DNA of 64,000 nt from CAWBAT01 sp046331665 (GTDB taxonomy: Bacteria > Acidobacteriota > Terriglobia > Versatilivoradales > Versatilivoraceae): the NCBI GenBank assembly GCA_046331665.1, contig JAXLQK010000015.1, positions 84,851 to 148,850 of the forward strand, in the 5' to 3' direction. Below the pieces are notes generated by a model. That model ran no database searches and was not told where the DNA came from. It saw only the letters and a program-made list of their open reading frames with translations. Each line of letters begins with the position of its first letter. The stretch's first letter is position 1. Shown here one piece after another: positions 40,251 through 50,460 of this stretch. Both the position numbers and the translations under genes were made by a program.

Positions 40251-41417
40251 ATGAAACAACTCATCTCCGCGAAACCCTTGCAGTTTACTGAATCCGTCAT
40301 TCGTGAAATGACACGTCAGGCCCTGATCTATGGCGCGGTCAATCTATCGCAAGGGTTTCCGGATTTCCCTGCCCCGCGCCTCATCAAAGAGGCAGCTATT
40401 CAGGCCATCCAGAACGATATCAATCAGTACAGCATTACCTGGGGGGCACCGAATCTGCGCGAGGCCATCGCCGAGCGGCTCGGGAATTTGACCGGACTTC
40501 GCTTCGACCCACAGAGTGAAGTCACCGTGTGCTGTGGTTCGACCGAAGGGATGATTGCTTCGCTTCTGGCCATCATCAACCCGGGCGACGAGGTCATCAT
40601 CTTCGAACCCTTTTACGAAAACTATAATCCGGATGCCATTCTTTCGGGCGCAACCCGACGCTACGTCAAGCTCAGACCTCCCGATTGGAGCTTCGATCCG
40701 TTGGAGCTGGCGTCTGCCTTTAATGCCAAAACCAAAGCCATCATCATCAATACGCCCAACAATCCAACGGGAAAGGTGTTCCGCCAAGAGGAGTTGGAGC
40801 AGATTGCCACGCTCTGTCAGAAATGGGAGGCGCTGGCCATCACCGACGAGATCTACGACCACATCCTCTACGACGATTCCGTGCATGTGCGCCTGCTGAC
40901 GTTGGACGGGATGCGGGACCGTACGATCACGGTGAACAGCTTGTCGAAAACATTCAGCGTCACGGGCTGGCGAGTGGGCTACGTCGTCGCCTCGCCGGTA
41001 CTGAGCAATGCCATCCGTAAAGTGCATGACTTCTTGACGGTGGGAGCGGCCCATCCATTGCAAGAGGCGGGGGCCATTGCCTTGCGCTCTGGAAAGGACT
41101 ATTACGAAGAACTCCGCAATCAATATAAGGCACGACGCGACTTAACGCTCGAGATTCTGGGCAAGGCGGGGTTTGATTGTTTCGTTCCCCAAGGCGCCTA
41201 TTACATCATGACCTCCATTGAGCGCTTCGGATTCCCCGACGATATGCAGTTCGCCGACCATCTGGTGCGCGAGATTGGCGTGGCTTCGGTTCCTGGAAGC
41301 AGTTTCTATCACGAGTCTGGCGATGGCAAACAGCAGGTGCGATTTTGCTTTTGCAAAAAGGACGAAACTCTTCAGGAGGCAGGACGGCGATTGCAGAGGC
41401 TGCGAGCGCTTCGTTGA
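40251..41417 (+). CDS. Class I/II pyridoxal-phosphate aminotransferase
   Basis: 388 residues, normal length. PLP fold type I: substrate-binding NLSQGFPDFPAP near the start, INQYSITWGAPNLREAIAER, the aspartate aminotransferase-like INTPNNPTGKVF (about 163-175), the TDEIYDHILY Asp/Tyr pair, the PLP Lys in VNSLSKTFSVTGWRVGY and VRFCFCKK near the end with the carboxylate Arg. It is closest in style to aspartate/kynurenine/methionine aminotransferases. The amino donor cannot be told. ATG 40251 lacks a strong Shine-Dalgarno. Cytoplasmic. Confidence 0.92.
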   Translation: MKQLISAKPLQFTESVIREMTRQALIYGAVNLSQGFPDFPAPRLIKEAAIQAIQNDINQYSITWGAPNLREAIAERLGNLTGLRFDPQSEVTVCCGSTEGMIASLLAIINPGDEVIIFEPFYENYNPDAILSGATRRYVKLRPPDWSFDPLELASAFNAKTKAIIINTPNNPTGKVFRQEELEQIATLCQKWEALAITDEIYDHILYDDSVHVRLLTLDGMRDRTITVNSLSKTFSVTGWRVGYVVASPVLSNAIRKVHDFLTVGAAHPLQEAGAIALRSGKDYYEELRNQYKARRDLTLEILGKAGFDCFVPQGAYYIMTSIERFGFPDDMQFADHLVREIGVASVPGSSFYHESGDGKQQVRFCFCKKDETLQEAGRRLQRLRALR

Positions 41418-41509
41418 AGACGGCCCAGCTTGAATATTCCAGAAATCCCACCGGGCAGGCATTTTGATTCAAAGCACAAACACAATGGGTTGACGGTCTT
41501 GGAACCGAT

Positions 41510-43272
41510 CTAAAACTGGACAGGGACCTTATGGGCGGCGCGGCGCGCTTTGGATCGTTCTGACCCAGTCAGGTTTTTGGGTTCGGCCGTCCATTTCAGA
41601 AAGTCAAAATCACACCCTTCATCGGCTTGAAGAATATGTTCGACAAATAGCTTGCCGTACCCACGATCATAATGCGGCGCGGGAGGCTCCCATGTTTTCA
41701 ACCGCCGCTCGATCTCCTCCTCGGGAACCAGGAGATTTAATTGTCGCCGCGCAACATCCAGCTGAATCAAGTCCCCATTTTGGACAATCGCCAGCGGACC
41801 TCCGAGCGCGGCTTCGGGACAAATGTGAAGGACGGCAGTTCCATAGCTTGTCCCGCTCATCCGCGCATCGCTGATACGCACCATGTCTTCCACGCCTTCT
41901 TTAAGCAACTTGGCGGGGATAGGCAGGTTTCCCCATTCAGGCATCCCCGGTGCTCCAATGGGTCCGCCATGTTTCAAGACAAAACGGAATCTGCGTCGAC
42001 GTCCAGATTCGGATCGTCAGGCGGGCCTTCAAATCGTCGTGATCTTCAAACACCACCGCCCGGCCCGTATGCTGCATGAGTTTGGGGGAAGCGGCGCTCT
42101 GCTTGAGAACAACTCCCGGGCGCCAGATTGCCATAGAGAATCACCGTGCCGCCCTCCGGCCGGATGGGGTCAGACATGGGGCGAATCACCTCTGGCCGAT
42201 GGCACTCGGCGTGGCGAATGTTCTCGGCTACCGACTTCCCGGTCACGGTGAGCACCTCCGTGTGCAGCAATGGCTCAATGGCCTTCATGACAGCCGGGAT
42301 TCCCCCGGCATAGAAGAAATCCTCCATCAGGTACTTTCCAGAAGGCCGTACATTCGCGAGGAAAGGTGTCGTGCGCGAGATTTCATCAAACAAGGTCAGG
42401 GGAAGCTCTATCCCCAGCCGCCCTGCAAAAGCTACCAGGTGAATGATGGCGTTGGTCGAGCCCCCGATGGCCATGTTGACCCGAATGGCATTTTCCAGGG
42501 CTTTACGGGTCAAGATATTTGTCGGGCAGAGGTTTTCGGCAACCATTTGGACAATGCGAGCGCCGCTTTGCTCGGCGACCGCATAACGACGGGAGTCCGC
42601 AGCGGGAATGCTGGCACAGCCGGTCAGGGTCATCCCCAACGCCTCAACAATGCTGGTCATCGTCGAGGCCGTCCCCATCGTCATGCAATGCCCCGCACTG
42701 CGTGACATGCAGCTTTCGATTTCACAGAATTCCTCTTCACTGATCCGCCCGGCCCGCAATTCGTCCCAAAAATGCCAGACATCCGAGCCCGAACCGATCT
42801 CCTGAGTTTTCCACATTCCTTTAAGCATGGGTCCGCCAGTCACCATGATGGCCGGCAGATCCGCACTGATTGCCCCCATGAGCTGGGCAGGAGTCGTCTT
42901 GTCACAGCCGCAAAGCAATACCACCCCATCCAGGGGGTTGGCCCGAATCGATTCCTCAACATCCATGGCCATCAAATTCCTGAACATCATTGTGGAAGGC
43001 CGCATGTAGGGCTCTCCCAGCGAAATGGTCGGGAATTCGAGGGGGAACCCGCCAGCCATCCAAACACCGCGTTTCACGGCCTCAGCCACTTGCCGCAGGT
43101 GCGCGTTGCAGTTGGTCAATTCACTCCAGGAGTTGCAAATTCCAATCACTGGCTTATTCTGAAACACCGCACCACTAAACCCTTCCGTGCGCATCCAGGA
43201 TCGATGGATGAATCCTAATTTGTCGTTGCGGCCGAACCAATCAGCACTCCGCAGTTTCTTCCCATTCAACAT
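41510..43272 (-). CDS. IlvD/Edd family dehydratase, frameshifted near the middle
   Basis: About 587 residues over two or three frames. The first part (43272 to about 42115) is clean and has Fe-S cluster Cys motifs: CNSWSELTNCNAH, LCGCDKTTPAQLMG and GHCMTMGTASTM. A slip follows NLAPG near 42113; the next frame (VVLKQSAASPKLMQ...AVVFEDHDDLKAR) ends near 41985, then the third gives VLKHGGPIGAPGMPEWG, RMSGTSYGTAVLHICPEAA and the end at 41510. The N-terminus (RSADWFGRNDKLGFIHRSWM) and the motif spacing fit the aldonic-acid (arabinonate/xylonate-like) dehydratase branch better than branched-chain amino acid IlvD. It dehydrates sugar acids or dihydroxyacids to 2-keto acids. Confidence 0.85.
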
Positions 43273-43344
43273 TCCGGCACCTCAAGATTGATAGTCATCA
43301 CGGCGAAACAAAAGGTTTTACCATAACATAAAAAAAATAAAAGT

Positions 43345-43610
43345 CTAAGGTCCCGAAAGTCGTGGATAAAGAGTCGAAGGTCTAAGGTCTAAGGTCTAAA
43401 GTCGAAGGGCGTGGATAAAGAGTCCAAGGTCTAAGGTCCCAAAGTCCAAAGACTGAGAATTCGAAAGTAAGAATCTCACGATGGCAGATATTCTTCTGGC
43501 CTATACAGCAAAATAGTCCAACTCTCCCGTGCCTTGGATCTTGGACTTTGGACTTTAGACTTTCGACGTTTGACCTTGAACTTTTGACTTTAGACCTTCC
43601 CGACTTTTGG
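43345..43610. repeat. Heptamer-like direct and inverted repeats
   Basis: The left part (about 43345-43452) repeats AAGGTCTA/AAGTCCAA-like 7-8 base units and a GTGGATAAAGAGTC segment twice (about 43362 and 43411). The right part (about 43539-43605) has the inverted version TTGGACTTTGGACTTTAGAC. The two arms can fold into a long imperfect hairpin between ilvD/edd and glgC. No gene in 43273-43666. Confidence 0.7.
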
Positions 43611-43666
43611 TCCTGTGTTCTATAATCCATCCGAATCGAGTCTACTCCAGAGGCGGGCATTTTCCG

Positions 43667-44986
43667 ATGAGCATAGTCGCTGACGATGTGATGGCGATTG
43701 TCTTGGGCGGGGGCAAGGGGAACGGCTTTACCCACTCACCCAGTACCGATCCAAACCCACCCAGTCACCCCTGGCTGGCAAGTATCGAATCGTCGACATT
43801 CCCTCAGCAACTGCATCAACTCGAACATCCGCAAAATCTTTGTGCTCACCCAATTCAATTCAGCCTCCTTAAACCGCCACCTGGCCCGGACGTATCGATT
43901 TTTTGACAATTTCTCCCGGGAGGGTTTTGTGAACTCATTGGCAGCGGAACAGACTCCGGAAAATCAGAACTGAGTTTCAGAGGGAACGGCCGACGCAGTG
44001 CGGCAAAGCATTCGTCACTTCTCGGATATCGATGCGTCCCATGTGCTGATTCTCTCTGGCGATCAGCACACCAGATGGACTTTCAAAGATCCTTCAGTTT
44101 CACTTCCGGAGCCGGGCCGACATTTACGGTTTCGACAATTCCCCTTCCCGTCCACTCGCCATCGGGCCTCTGGATTCGGCATCCTCAAGACTCACGCGAC
44201 GACAATCAAGTTGACATTCACTTCCACGAAAAACCCGGGGAGAGGACCTTGGACGGATTGGAAAGTCAGCTCAGCGTCACTTCGATCGCTGATCAATTTC
44301 GAGGAGGAGCCTATCTCGCCTCCATGGAATTTGGCCATTTCGCTGAAAAGCAGATGCTGATAGAGGTTCTGAATTCCACGCTGGAACGCGATTTCGGGAA
44401 ACACGTCATCCCCGAATCCCTTGCGTCCACAAGTATCCGGGTGATGGAGTTGCGCTTTTTCGGCTACTGGACCGACATCGGAACGATCCGGTCATTTTAC
44501 GAAGCCAATCTGGATCTCACCTCAACGCTTCCCAAATTTAATTTCTATAGTTTCCCGTTATCCTATTTATACAAGGGCCGCCTGCTGCCGGGCTCCAAAG
44601 TCAATGACTGCAAACTTCATCAATGCGTCATCTCAGACGGCTGCTTTCTTGACGGAGCCGATATCCGGCGGCATTCCATTATTGGACTGCGGAGCCGTAT
44701 TAGTGCGGAACGACCATTTCCAATTCCTACATTATGGGCGCCGACTATTACGAAACCGTGGAAGAGATCATGGTGGAATGTACGGAATGGACAGCCCAAT
44801 ATCGGGATTGGGATCAATGTCGAAATCAAAGAGCACGCCATTATCGACAAGAATGCACGGATCGGAAATGACGTGAAGATTATTAATGCGCAGGGAATGG
44901 AGTATTTCGACAGTCCAAATTATTACGTCCGGGATCATATCACGGTGATCCCGAGCGCCGTTCTGCCCAGCGGCACGGTCATTTGA
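43667..44986 (+). pseudogene. glgC: Glucose-1-phosphate adenylyltransferase, frameshifted
   Basis: ATG 43667. The first frame gives SIVADDVMAIVLGGGKG, the nucleotidyltransferase glycine-rich loop. Later frames give LAGKYRIVDIPSATASTR-like then NSNIRKIFVLTQFNSASLN, then SIRHFSDIDASHVLILSGDQ, and later AYLASMEFGHFA. The C-terminal part gives YWTDIGTIRSFYEANLDL, MGADYYETVEEIM and the left-handed beta-helix GIGINVEIKEHAIIDKNARI and RIGNDVKIINAQGMEYFDS, ending PSAVLPSGTVI at 44986. Total span 1320 bases equals about 439 codons, normal for GlgC (about 430). It makes ADP-glucose for glycogen synthesis. At least six slips. Confidence 0.82.
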
Positions 44987-45063
44987 TGGCTGGATGCCTC
45001 TTCCGGCACTTCACCATGGGAGATGTTCCGGGAAGTCTCGGTCTAGGCGTGGCGGGTGACAAC

Positions 45064-45870
45064 TCAGGACTGGACAGTGCCACTTCCCTGCGGGGGATGC
45101 CCTGCCCGGTTCGGTTGGAATCTGCCTGGCTGCTGACCGGTCCCCGTTAAGTTGGCACGCGGGACATGAACAAATTCCCACTCGCTATATTTCGATTTTC
45201 CATTAAATGTCTTAATCGATGTTTTCTCGCTGGTGCTGGCGATGATGCCCTAACACCGGAGAAAAAGGGGACCCGCGGACCCGGTCTGGGATTGTCCGTA
45301 CGGGTTGGAGGTTGTACACCACTTCCCGACGCAGGGTTGCCCATTTGACTGGGCTTTGGCCCAAATGAAGAGGTGGAAGTTGAAGAACCGTAGGATTGGA
45401 TGAAGATGTCCCCGGGTTGGAGCCACTTTGAGAGGGTGTCCCAAGGTCGAGGGCCCACAAGGACTTGCTCCCGGCGTCAGGCTTAATCCCTGGATCGAGC
45501 CATCGGGACCAATCTTGATGAGTCGCCAGTTAGGGGAATTCGTGATGGGGTCCTTCCACTTCTTTCGCAAGAATCGCGTGTTATTGGAGCTTAAGAGAGC
45601 ATCCATCGTCGTAGGATAAGTGCCCGGGAATTTTCGCTGCCATAATTCAATGGCCCGCATGAACTGCCTGCCCCGGAAAAGGAGCTCTTCTTCCTGCTCG
45701 CGCTGCATGGCTTTCTGCCAGTTGATAACGGCAGCCGTGAGAGTAATGAGCAGAACCGAAGTAAACACGGCAACCACCGCCAGCATATAGCCGCGTTCTC
45801 CCCGATGGGCGGGACGGACGGGGGCTTTGGATTTCTGAATGCGAAGAATTTTCTTTGAGCGCTGCGCCAC
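45064..45870 (-). CDS. Type II secretion/type IV pilus pseudopilin-like protein, frameshifted C-terminus
   Basis: ATG 45870. Residues about 27-50 are the type IV pilin-like segment (GERGYMLAVVAVFTSVLLIT), with Gly-Tyr-Met instead of the usual Gly-Phe-Thr-Leu-Ile-Glu; the Glu at +5 of mature pilins is absent. Then QREQEEELLFRGRQFMRAIE and KWKDPITNSPNWRLI follow as in pseudopilin-like GspG relatives. The frame breaks near 45450; the next frame runs to about 45250, and a third gives TSIKTFNGKSKYSEWEFVHV, the usual C-terminus, ending at TGA 45064. Last gene of the assembly operon. Confidence 0.72.
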
Positions 45871-45935
45871 GAAAAACTCCTGCCTAAAAATCCTTCGTTT
45901 CCCGCAATCCCAGGTCTACCCGGAGGCAGCCGGGG

Positions 45936-46592
45936 TCACTGGGTGGTTAAATTAATCTGGCGCCGCAATTTTGAGGATACATCTTCGATTTCCGCCGAAC
46001 TTTCACCGATCTTCAAAATGCGATATCGACTGGCCAGCAGATCGCCTTCCGAGGCAAAGAATACGGTCTCTCCCTCGGCAAAAAATCCCTGACGCTTTTT
46101 CTTCATCGGGTCGAACGCCGTCCCATAGAATTTCAAATTGATGGACACAGGAATCGTTGGCGGCCTGGAGTACCCCGGCACGGGATTGCTGGCTGAGGGA
46201 GTTCCCGGGCCCGCAGAAACCGGAGGAGCAGCGTTTCTTCGTCCGCGAGGCCTGCTTTCCGCAACGCTCTGTTCCGGAGCGGCGGCTTCCTGCGAGAACA
46301 TGTTGCGGGCATTGAGCGGAGTTCCGGGATCAAAATTTTCCAGCCAGTCCAGATGGATGGTGGGATCAATCTCCTGGAATGACGTTTCTTTGCGGCCGCC
46401 GGATTTCTTGGGATTCCGCTTCAAATAAATATCTTTCAAATCGAGAACCCCGACCGACTTGGTGGCCTGACTGGATGGAATCCCGCCTGGCGTCTCGTTC
46501 GATGGGAAGACCATCCGAAAAAGAGTGAAGCCCAGGACAACCAGGAGTCCCCCCAGAATGAGTAATTGTCTTTTTTTCCGATCCACTTTCAT
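45936..46592 (-). CDS. PilP-like assembly protein
   Basis: 218 residues, the start two bases beyond the end of the PilO-like gene. It has one N-terminal membrane segment (about 9-26: LLILGGLLVVLGFTLFRMVF), a long disordered Pro/Ala-rich part (about 110-145), then a small beta-domain (INLKFYGTAFDPMKKKRQGF, YRILKIGESSAEIEDVSSKL), like the C-terminal domain of PilP/GspC proteins that links the inner-membrane platform to the outer-membrane secretin. Assignment rests on position and layout, not on strong motif identity. Confidence 0.7.
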   Translation of the reverse strand: MKVDRKKRQLLILGGLLVVLGFTLFRMVFPSNETPGGIPSSQATKSVGVLDLKDIYLKRNPKKSGGRKETSFQEIDPTIHLDWLENFDPGTPLNARNMFSQEAAAPEQSVAESRPRGRRNAAPPVSAGPGTPSASNPVPGYSRPPTIPVSINLKFYGTAFDPMKKKRQGFFAEGETVFFASEGDLLASRYRILKIGESSAEIEDVSSKLRRQINLTTQ

Positions 46593-46594
46593 GT

Positions 46595-47143
46595 CTATAC
46601 CGGCAGCAAGGTGGAGAGCGTCACATCCAGCCGAATCATCCCCGTTCCTTCACGTTCAGAGACCAGGGCCATGGAATCAATAATGATGAACTTCTCATGG
46701 CTCTCCAGGAGATTGAGGAAATTTCGGATATTGGCATAACTTCCTTCTACCGGAAGAGTGATCACCATCCGCTGAAGTCCAAAAGCCGGCTCCGGGTCGA
46801 AATGGTAACCGACTCGATTCCGGGTAAGGCCCGCCTCCGCCGAAATCTGGTCCAATTCCATCAGTAATTCCGATGCCATCTTCTTTTTCGGAAACAGGTA
46901 ATCATCAACAAATTCGCCATAGCGATGGCGGGACTCCGTGAATTTTTTCGACATTTCCCGCAAGGCCTGGACGGTGGCGGTCTGCCGGCTCAATTGAATC
47001 CCCATTTGTTCACGGCGCGCCGCTTCTCCGTTGGCCGCTTCGACTTCCTTCCTCACCAGAAAAAAATAAATGGGAAGATTCAACAGCAGAAGTCCCGTCA
47101 GCACATAGAGCGTCAATTTTTGAGTCTTAGAACTGAGAGTCAT
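46595..47143 (-). CDS. pilO: PilO-like assembly protein
   Basis: 182 residues from ATG 47143 (a TTG at 47173 would add ten residues). A single N-terminal membrane segment (LTLYVLTGLLLLNLPIYFFL), a coiled-coil stretch (about 35-70), and a ferredoxin-like periplasmic domain with the PilO-type LLMELDQISAEAGLTRNRV and MVITLPVEGSYANIRNFLNL. PilO pairs with PilN in the alignment complex of type IV pili and type II-like systems. It sits directly after pilN and before the PilP-like gene. Confidence 0.78.
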   Translation of the reverse strand: MTLSSKTQKLTLYVLTGLLLLNLPIYFFLVRKEVEAANGEAARREQMGIQLSRQTATVQALREMSKKFTESRHRYGEFVDDYLFPKKKMASELLMELDQISAEAGLTRNRVGYHFDPEPAFGLQRMVITLPVEGSYANIRNFLNLLESHEKFIIIDSMALVSEREGTGMIRLDVTLSTLLPV

Positions 47144-47179
47144 TGTAGAACGCCATCTTTCATCCGTTGGCAATCGGCT

Positions 47180-47770
47180 TCAACTACCCGCTCCTGAGGA
47201 TTTCTGAGTCTGTCCGAGATACTTCACGACCACGCCCATTTCTCTACCGACAAACCCGGGATTCTTCGACAGGTCTTCGTACATCGGACTTACTTCGACA
47301 AACTTTCCGGAATTCTCCAGATTTGAGACAAACTGGATCATCTCCTGAGTCACCCGCCCCTTGACGATGATTTCAATGACCAGGTCGGAGCCCCGCATTT
47401 GAGGCTTGATCGAGGCCAGTTGCAGATTCGGCGGAGTGAGCTTTTCGAGATCGTTTAAAAGCCGGGTCCAGGAAAACGTACGGCGATGGATCAATTGGTT
47501 GACGTATTCGACCCGGTCCAGATAATCAGCGCTCTCCGCCGTCTGGAGCGACTGCAAGAGTTTTTCCTGTTCCTTTGCCATCGCCTCCAGCTTCCTTTGA
47601 TCGGTCGACAGGCTTTCGGCAAAGGCCTTAAGTCGCGCGTGACTAGTCTGGTACTGGGAGTCATTCCAATAAGAGACAATCAACAGAACACCCAATAGCG
47701 CTCCCGCGATAAAGTAAAAACGCCGGTTATTCACGAATGGCCGGGTGGAGAGGTTAACGTCGATTCGCAT
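47180..47770 (-). CDS. pilN: PilN-like assembly protein
   Basis: 196 residues. It starts MRIDVNLSTRPFVNNRRFYF: the conserved I-N-L-x-x-x-P motif at the cytoplasmic N-terminus of PilN, which binds PilM. Membrane segment at about 19-37 (FIAGALLGVLLIVSYW), coiled coil (about 45-90), then a periplasmic domain with TWTRLLNDLEKLTPPNLQL-like sequence (FSWTRLLNDLEKLTPPNLQL) and KGRVTQEMIQFVSNLENSG. Start four bases past the pilM stop; the operon is compact. Confidence 0.83.
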   Translation of the reverse strand: MRIDVNLSTRPFVNNRRFYFIAGALLGVLLIVSYWNDSQYQTSHARLKAFAESLSTDQRKLEAMAKEQEKLLQSLQTAESADYLDRVEYVNQLIHRRTFSWTRLLNDLEKLTPPNLQLASIKPQMRGSDLVIEIIVKGRVTQEMIQFVSNLENSGKFVEVSPMYEDLSKNPGFVGREMGVVVKYLGQTQKSSGAGS

Positions 47771-47774
47771 CGCT

Positions 47775-48774
47775 TCAATCCCTCCCGACAGCCAGACCCA
47801 GCGGTGACAAAAGATGAGGTCTGTGAGTTTTTAGTTCCATGTGCAGCGGAGAATGAAAATATTTCGTCAAGTCCAAGGCTTCCACCGGGCTCTTCAAGGC
47901 TTCGGAAAGGCTGGAGAACACCGACGCGGGAGCCTCCTGAGAGCAAGCCACGTAGATTTTGGAAAGAGGCTTTGCACTCAGCTTATCCTGAAAGTAAATG
48001 ACACAAGGATAGAGCTCGTCATAGAGCTCCTGAAACAGGGGCTTGCCAGGTTTGGAGGTCGACGGCACGGAAGCGGGATCTTCGTGCTCCTCCCGCTCGG
48101 CATGGCGGAAAAAAGAGATTCGCCCTTCCTGCATGATCAAGGAAGAGACGCTCGTGGCCCCACTCCGCAGCAATAAAACGGATTTTTGTGTTACCTCGGA
48201 ATCCAGGTGGGCCAACAATTCAAAGGCGGCAAAAGACGACAAGGTCACATAGCCGGCGTGAATTCCCAATCGTTGAAACACCTCTTCGTATTGGCTCAAC
48301 ACTTCGCGGTTGATGCATACCGTCAACAAGGCATGTTTCCCGTCTTCCATCTTCCTTTCCCAATAGGAAAGCTGGGCTTCATCGACATTAAATGGCACTG
48401 TCTTTTTCAGTTTCCACCGCAGCAGCTGCTGCTTTTCACTTTCGCTGGAGGGAAGCTTATCCAGGACATGGATCGTGCTCTTTGCCGAGGCATCCGGAAT
48501 GGCCAGAGACATCCGCATCGGCTTCTGATCAATCTTGGCAAGGGCTGATTTCAGAGCCGTTGCCAGATCGGAGACGGATGAGAGATTGAGCTAAATCAGG
48601 GAATCACCAGCCCGGCGGGCAGGGGGACAATAACACCAAAACGTTCGATCACGCGAAGCTGTTTGGCATCCAGGCGAACCAGGGAGATGGCTTGCCGCGA
48701 ATTTCGCAGGCCACGGCTGGGAGTTTCGGTTCGAAAAACCGTGACATTTTAGTCTTCAAGGCTGACTGAAACAT
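47775..48774 (-). CDS. pilM: PilM-like assembly ATPase-fold protein, frameshifted N-terminus
   Basis: The C-terminal 247 residues (48518-47775) are uninterrupted: LRWKLKKTVPFNVDEAQLSY is the typical PilM segment, then LLTVCINREVLSQYEEVF, FELLAHLDSEVTQKSVLLLR. The N-terminus is split by two slips: ATG 48774 gives SRFFEPKLPAVACEIRG, the next frame gives AISLVRLDAKQLRVIERFG and VPLPAGLVIP, and a third gives NLSSVSDLATALKSALAKI. Together about 330 residues. PilM is an actin-like-fold cytoplasmic protein that docks PilN and links the assembly ATPase to the membrane platform. Confidence 0.78.
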
Positions 48775-48803
48775 GCTGTCTATACGTAAGGCGGATCCGC
48801 CTC

Positions 48804-50451
48804 TTACTCAATAAAGGTTACCTTGTTGATTTCCCGCATGGTCGAAATCCCCGCAAACACCTTTTCCAGAGCCGATTCACGCAAGAAGGTCATCCCTTCT
48901 TCGTGGGCTACACGCTTGATCTCCGAAGCCGGTCGGCGTTCCAGGATCATTTCCCGGATGCGATCGGAAAGGTCCAGCAATTCGTGGATAGCCGTTCGCC
49001 CGCGGAAACCGGTCCCACTGCAGTCCAGGCACCCACTCCCCTCATAAAAAGTAAATTCTGCGTACACTTTCGGATCCAAACCCGACTCCTCGAGGACCTG
49101 CGGCGCAATCTTGACGGGGCGCTTGCAATTCTCGCAAATCACCCGCACCAGGCGCTGGGCCAGGATGCAGTTCAAGGCCGACACAAAATTATAGGGCTCC
49201 ACCCCCATGTTCAAGAACCGGCCGAGCACATCCACGACATTGTTGGCGTGAACGGTCGTGAAAACCAGGTGCCCCGTCAAGGCCGACTGGATGGCGATTT
49301 GCGCCGTCTCGGCATCCCGAATTTCGCCGACCATGATCTTGTCGGGATCGTGACGCAGAATGGATCTCAGCCCGCGGGCAAAAGTGAGTCCTTTTTTTTC
49401 ATTCACGGGAATCTGGGTGATTCCCTTGAGCTGATATTCCACCGGATCTTCGATGGTAATAATTTTATGTTCGGAACTCTTGATTTCGGAAATCGCGGCA
49501 TAGAGCGTCGTCGTCTTGCCGCTTCCGGTCGGTCCGGTCACCAGCACCATACCGTAGGGTTCATTGATATAGCGGCGGAATTTCTTGAGGTCGGCCTCGG
49601 AGAACCCCACCACGTCCAGGCTCAACTGGCTGAATTTCTCGCTCATGGCTTCCTTGTCAAGGACGCGGAGCACGGCATCCTCGCCATGAATGGAAGGCAT
49701 GATGGAAACGCGAAAGTCGATCAATCTCCCTTTATAGCGAACCCGGAAGCGCCCATCCTGCGGAACGCGCCGCTCGGAAATATCGAGTTCCGACATGACC
49801 TTGATTCTGGAAATGATCGTGGAGTGATGCTCTTTGGCAATCGGCTGCATGGCATGCTGCAGCACCCCGTCGATCCGGTACTTGATGATGACATCGTTAT
49901 CTTCCGTTTCAATGTGGATGTCGCTCGCCCGCCGCTCCAGGGCATTGAATATCGTGGAATCCACGAGCCGGATGATCGGACTCTCGCTTTCGCTGGTGAG
50001 CCTTTCAATGGAAATGGTCTCTTCCCCGCTCTCATCCTCTTTGATGAGGTCAGGCGTGAAGCCTTCGGTGGCTTCTTCCAGCACCCGCTGGGAAGATTCA
50101 CTCTTTCTTGAGGATGTCGCCGATTTGGCTTGGTCGCCACTCAGACACGATCTTCTTCCCCAGCAATTCGGCGAGTTCATCGGTCAACAGCAATTCGCTG
50201 GGATCCGCAATAGCGATCTCCAGAGACCCGTTGACGCTCTTCAGGGGGACAAAGTTGTAGCGAAACATCAGCTCTGCGGGAATCGTTCGAAACAACTCCG
50301 GATCAATGGGAGAATTCCGCAGGTCAATATATTCGCAGCGGTACCGTTCGGAGAGCCGTTTGGCGTTTCGATCTTCTTCTTCCGGATTAATCTTCTGGTC
50401 CGGCTTGCCCTGCAGTTTCAGGTCTTGGCTGACACTCATTTTCTGGTTCAT
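48804..50451 (-). CDS. pilB: GspE/PilB-type assembly ATPase, one frameshift
   Basis: About 548 residues. The N-terminal MshEN-like domain (50451 to about 50098) includes SERYRCEYIDLRNSPIDPEL and LLTDELAELLGKKIVSEWRP. A slip near 50095 (KK then SESSQRVLEEATEGF) joins the ATPase part ending at 48804: Asp-box region DVIIKYRIDGVLQHAM, Walker A GPTGSGKTTT, IITIEDPVEYQL, Walker B with IMVGEIRDAETA, HANN, and a zinc tetra-Cys (CENCKR..., CLDC). It powers pilus or pseudopilus polymerisation from the cytoplasmic face. Whether type IV pilus or type II-like secretion is not decided by sequence; no secretin in the window. Confidence 0.9.
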
Positions 50452-50460
50452 ACGAAAGTC

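Noticed and set aside
40344..41123. 259-codon minus-strand frame opposite the aminotransferase
   Set aside because: The plus-strand frame carries all PLP-enzyme motifs; the minus frame has none.
43345..43610. CRISPR array or origin-type iterons
   Set aside because: Units are only 7-8 bases, run in both orientations and have no constant spacing; no replication gene nearby.
48903..50111. 402-codon plus-strand frame opposite pilB
   Set aside because: It is the antisense of the strongly conserved ATPase gene (Walker A/B and zinc Cys in the minus frame); codon use and motifs favour the minus strand.
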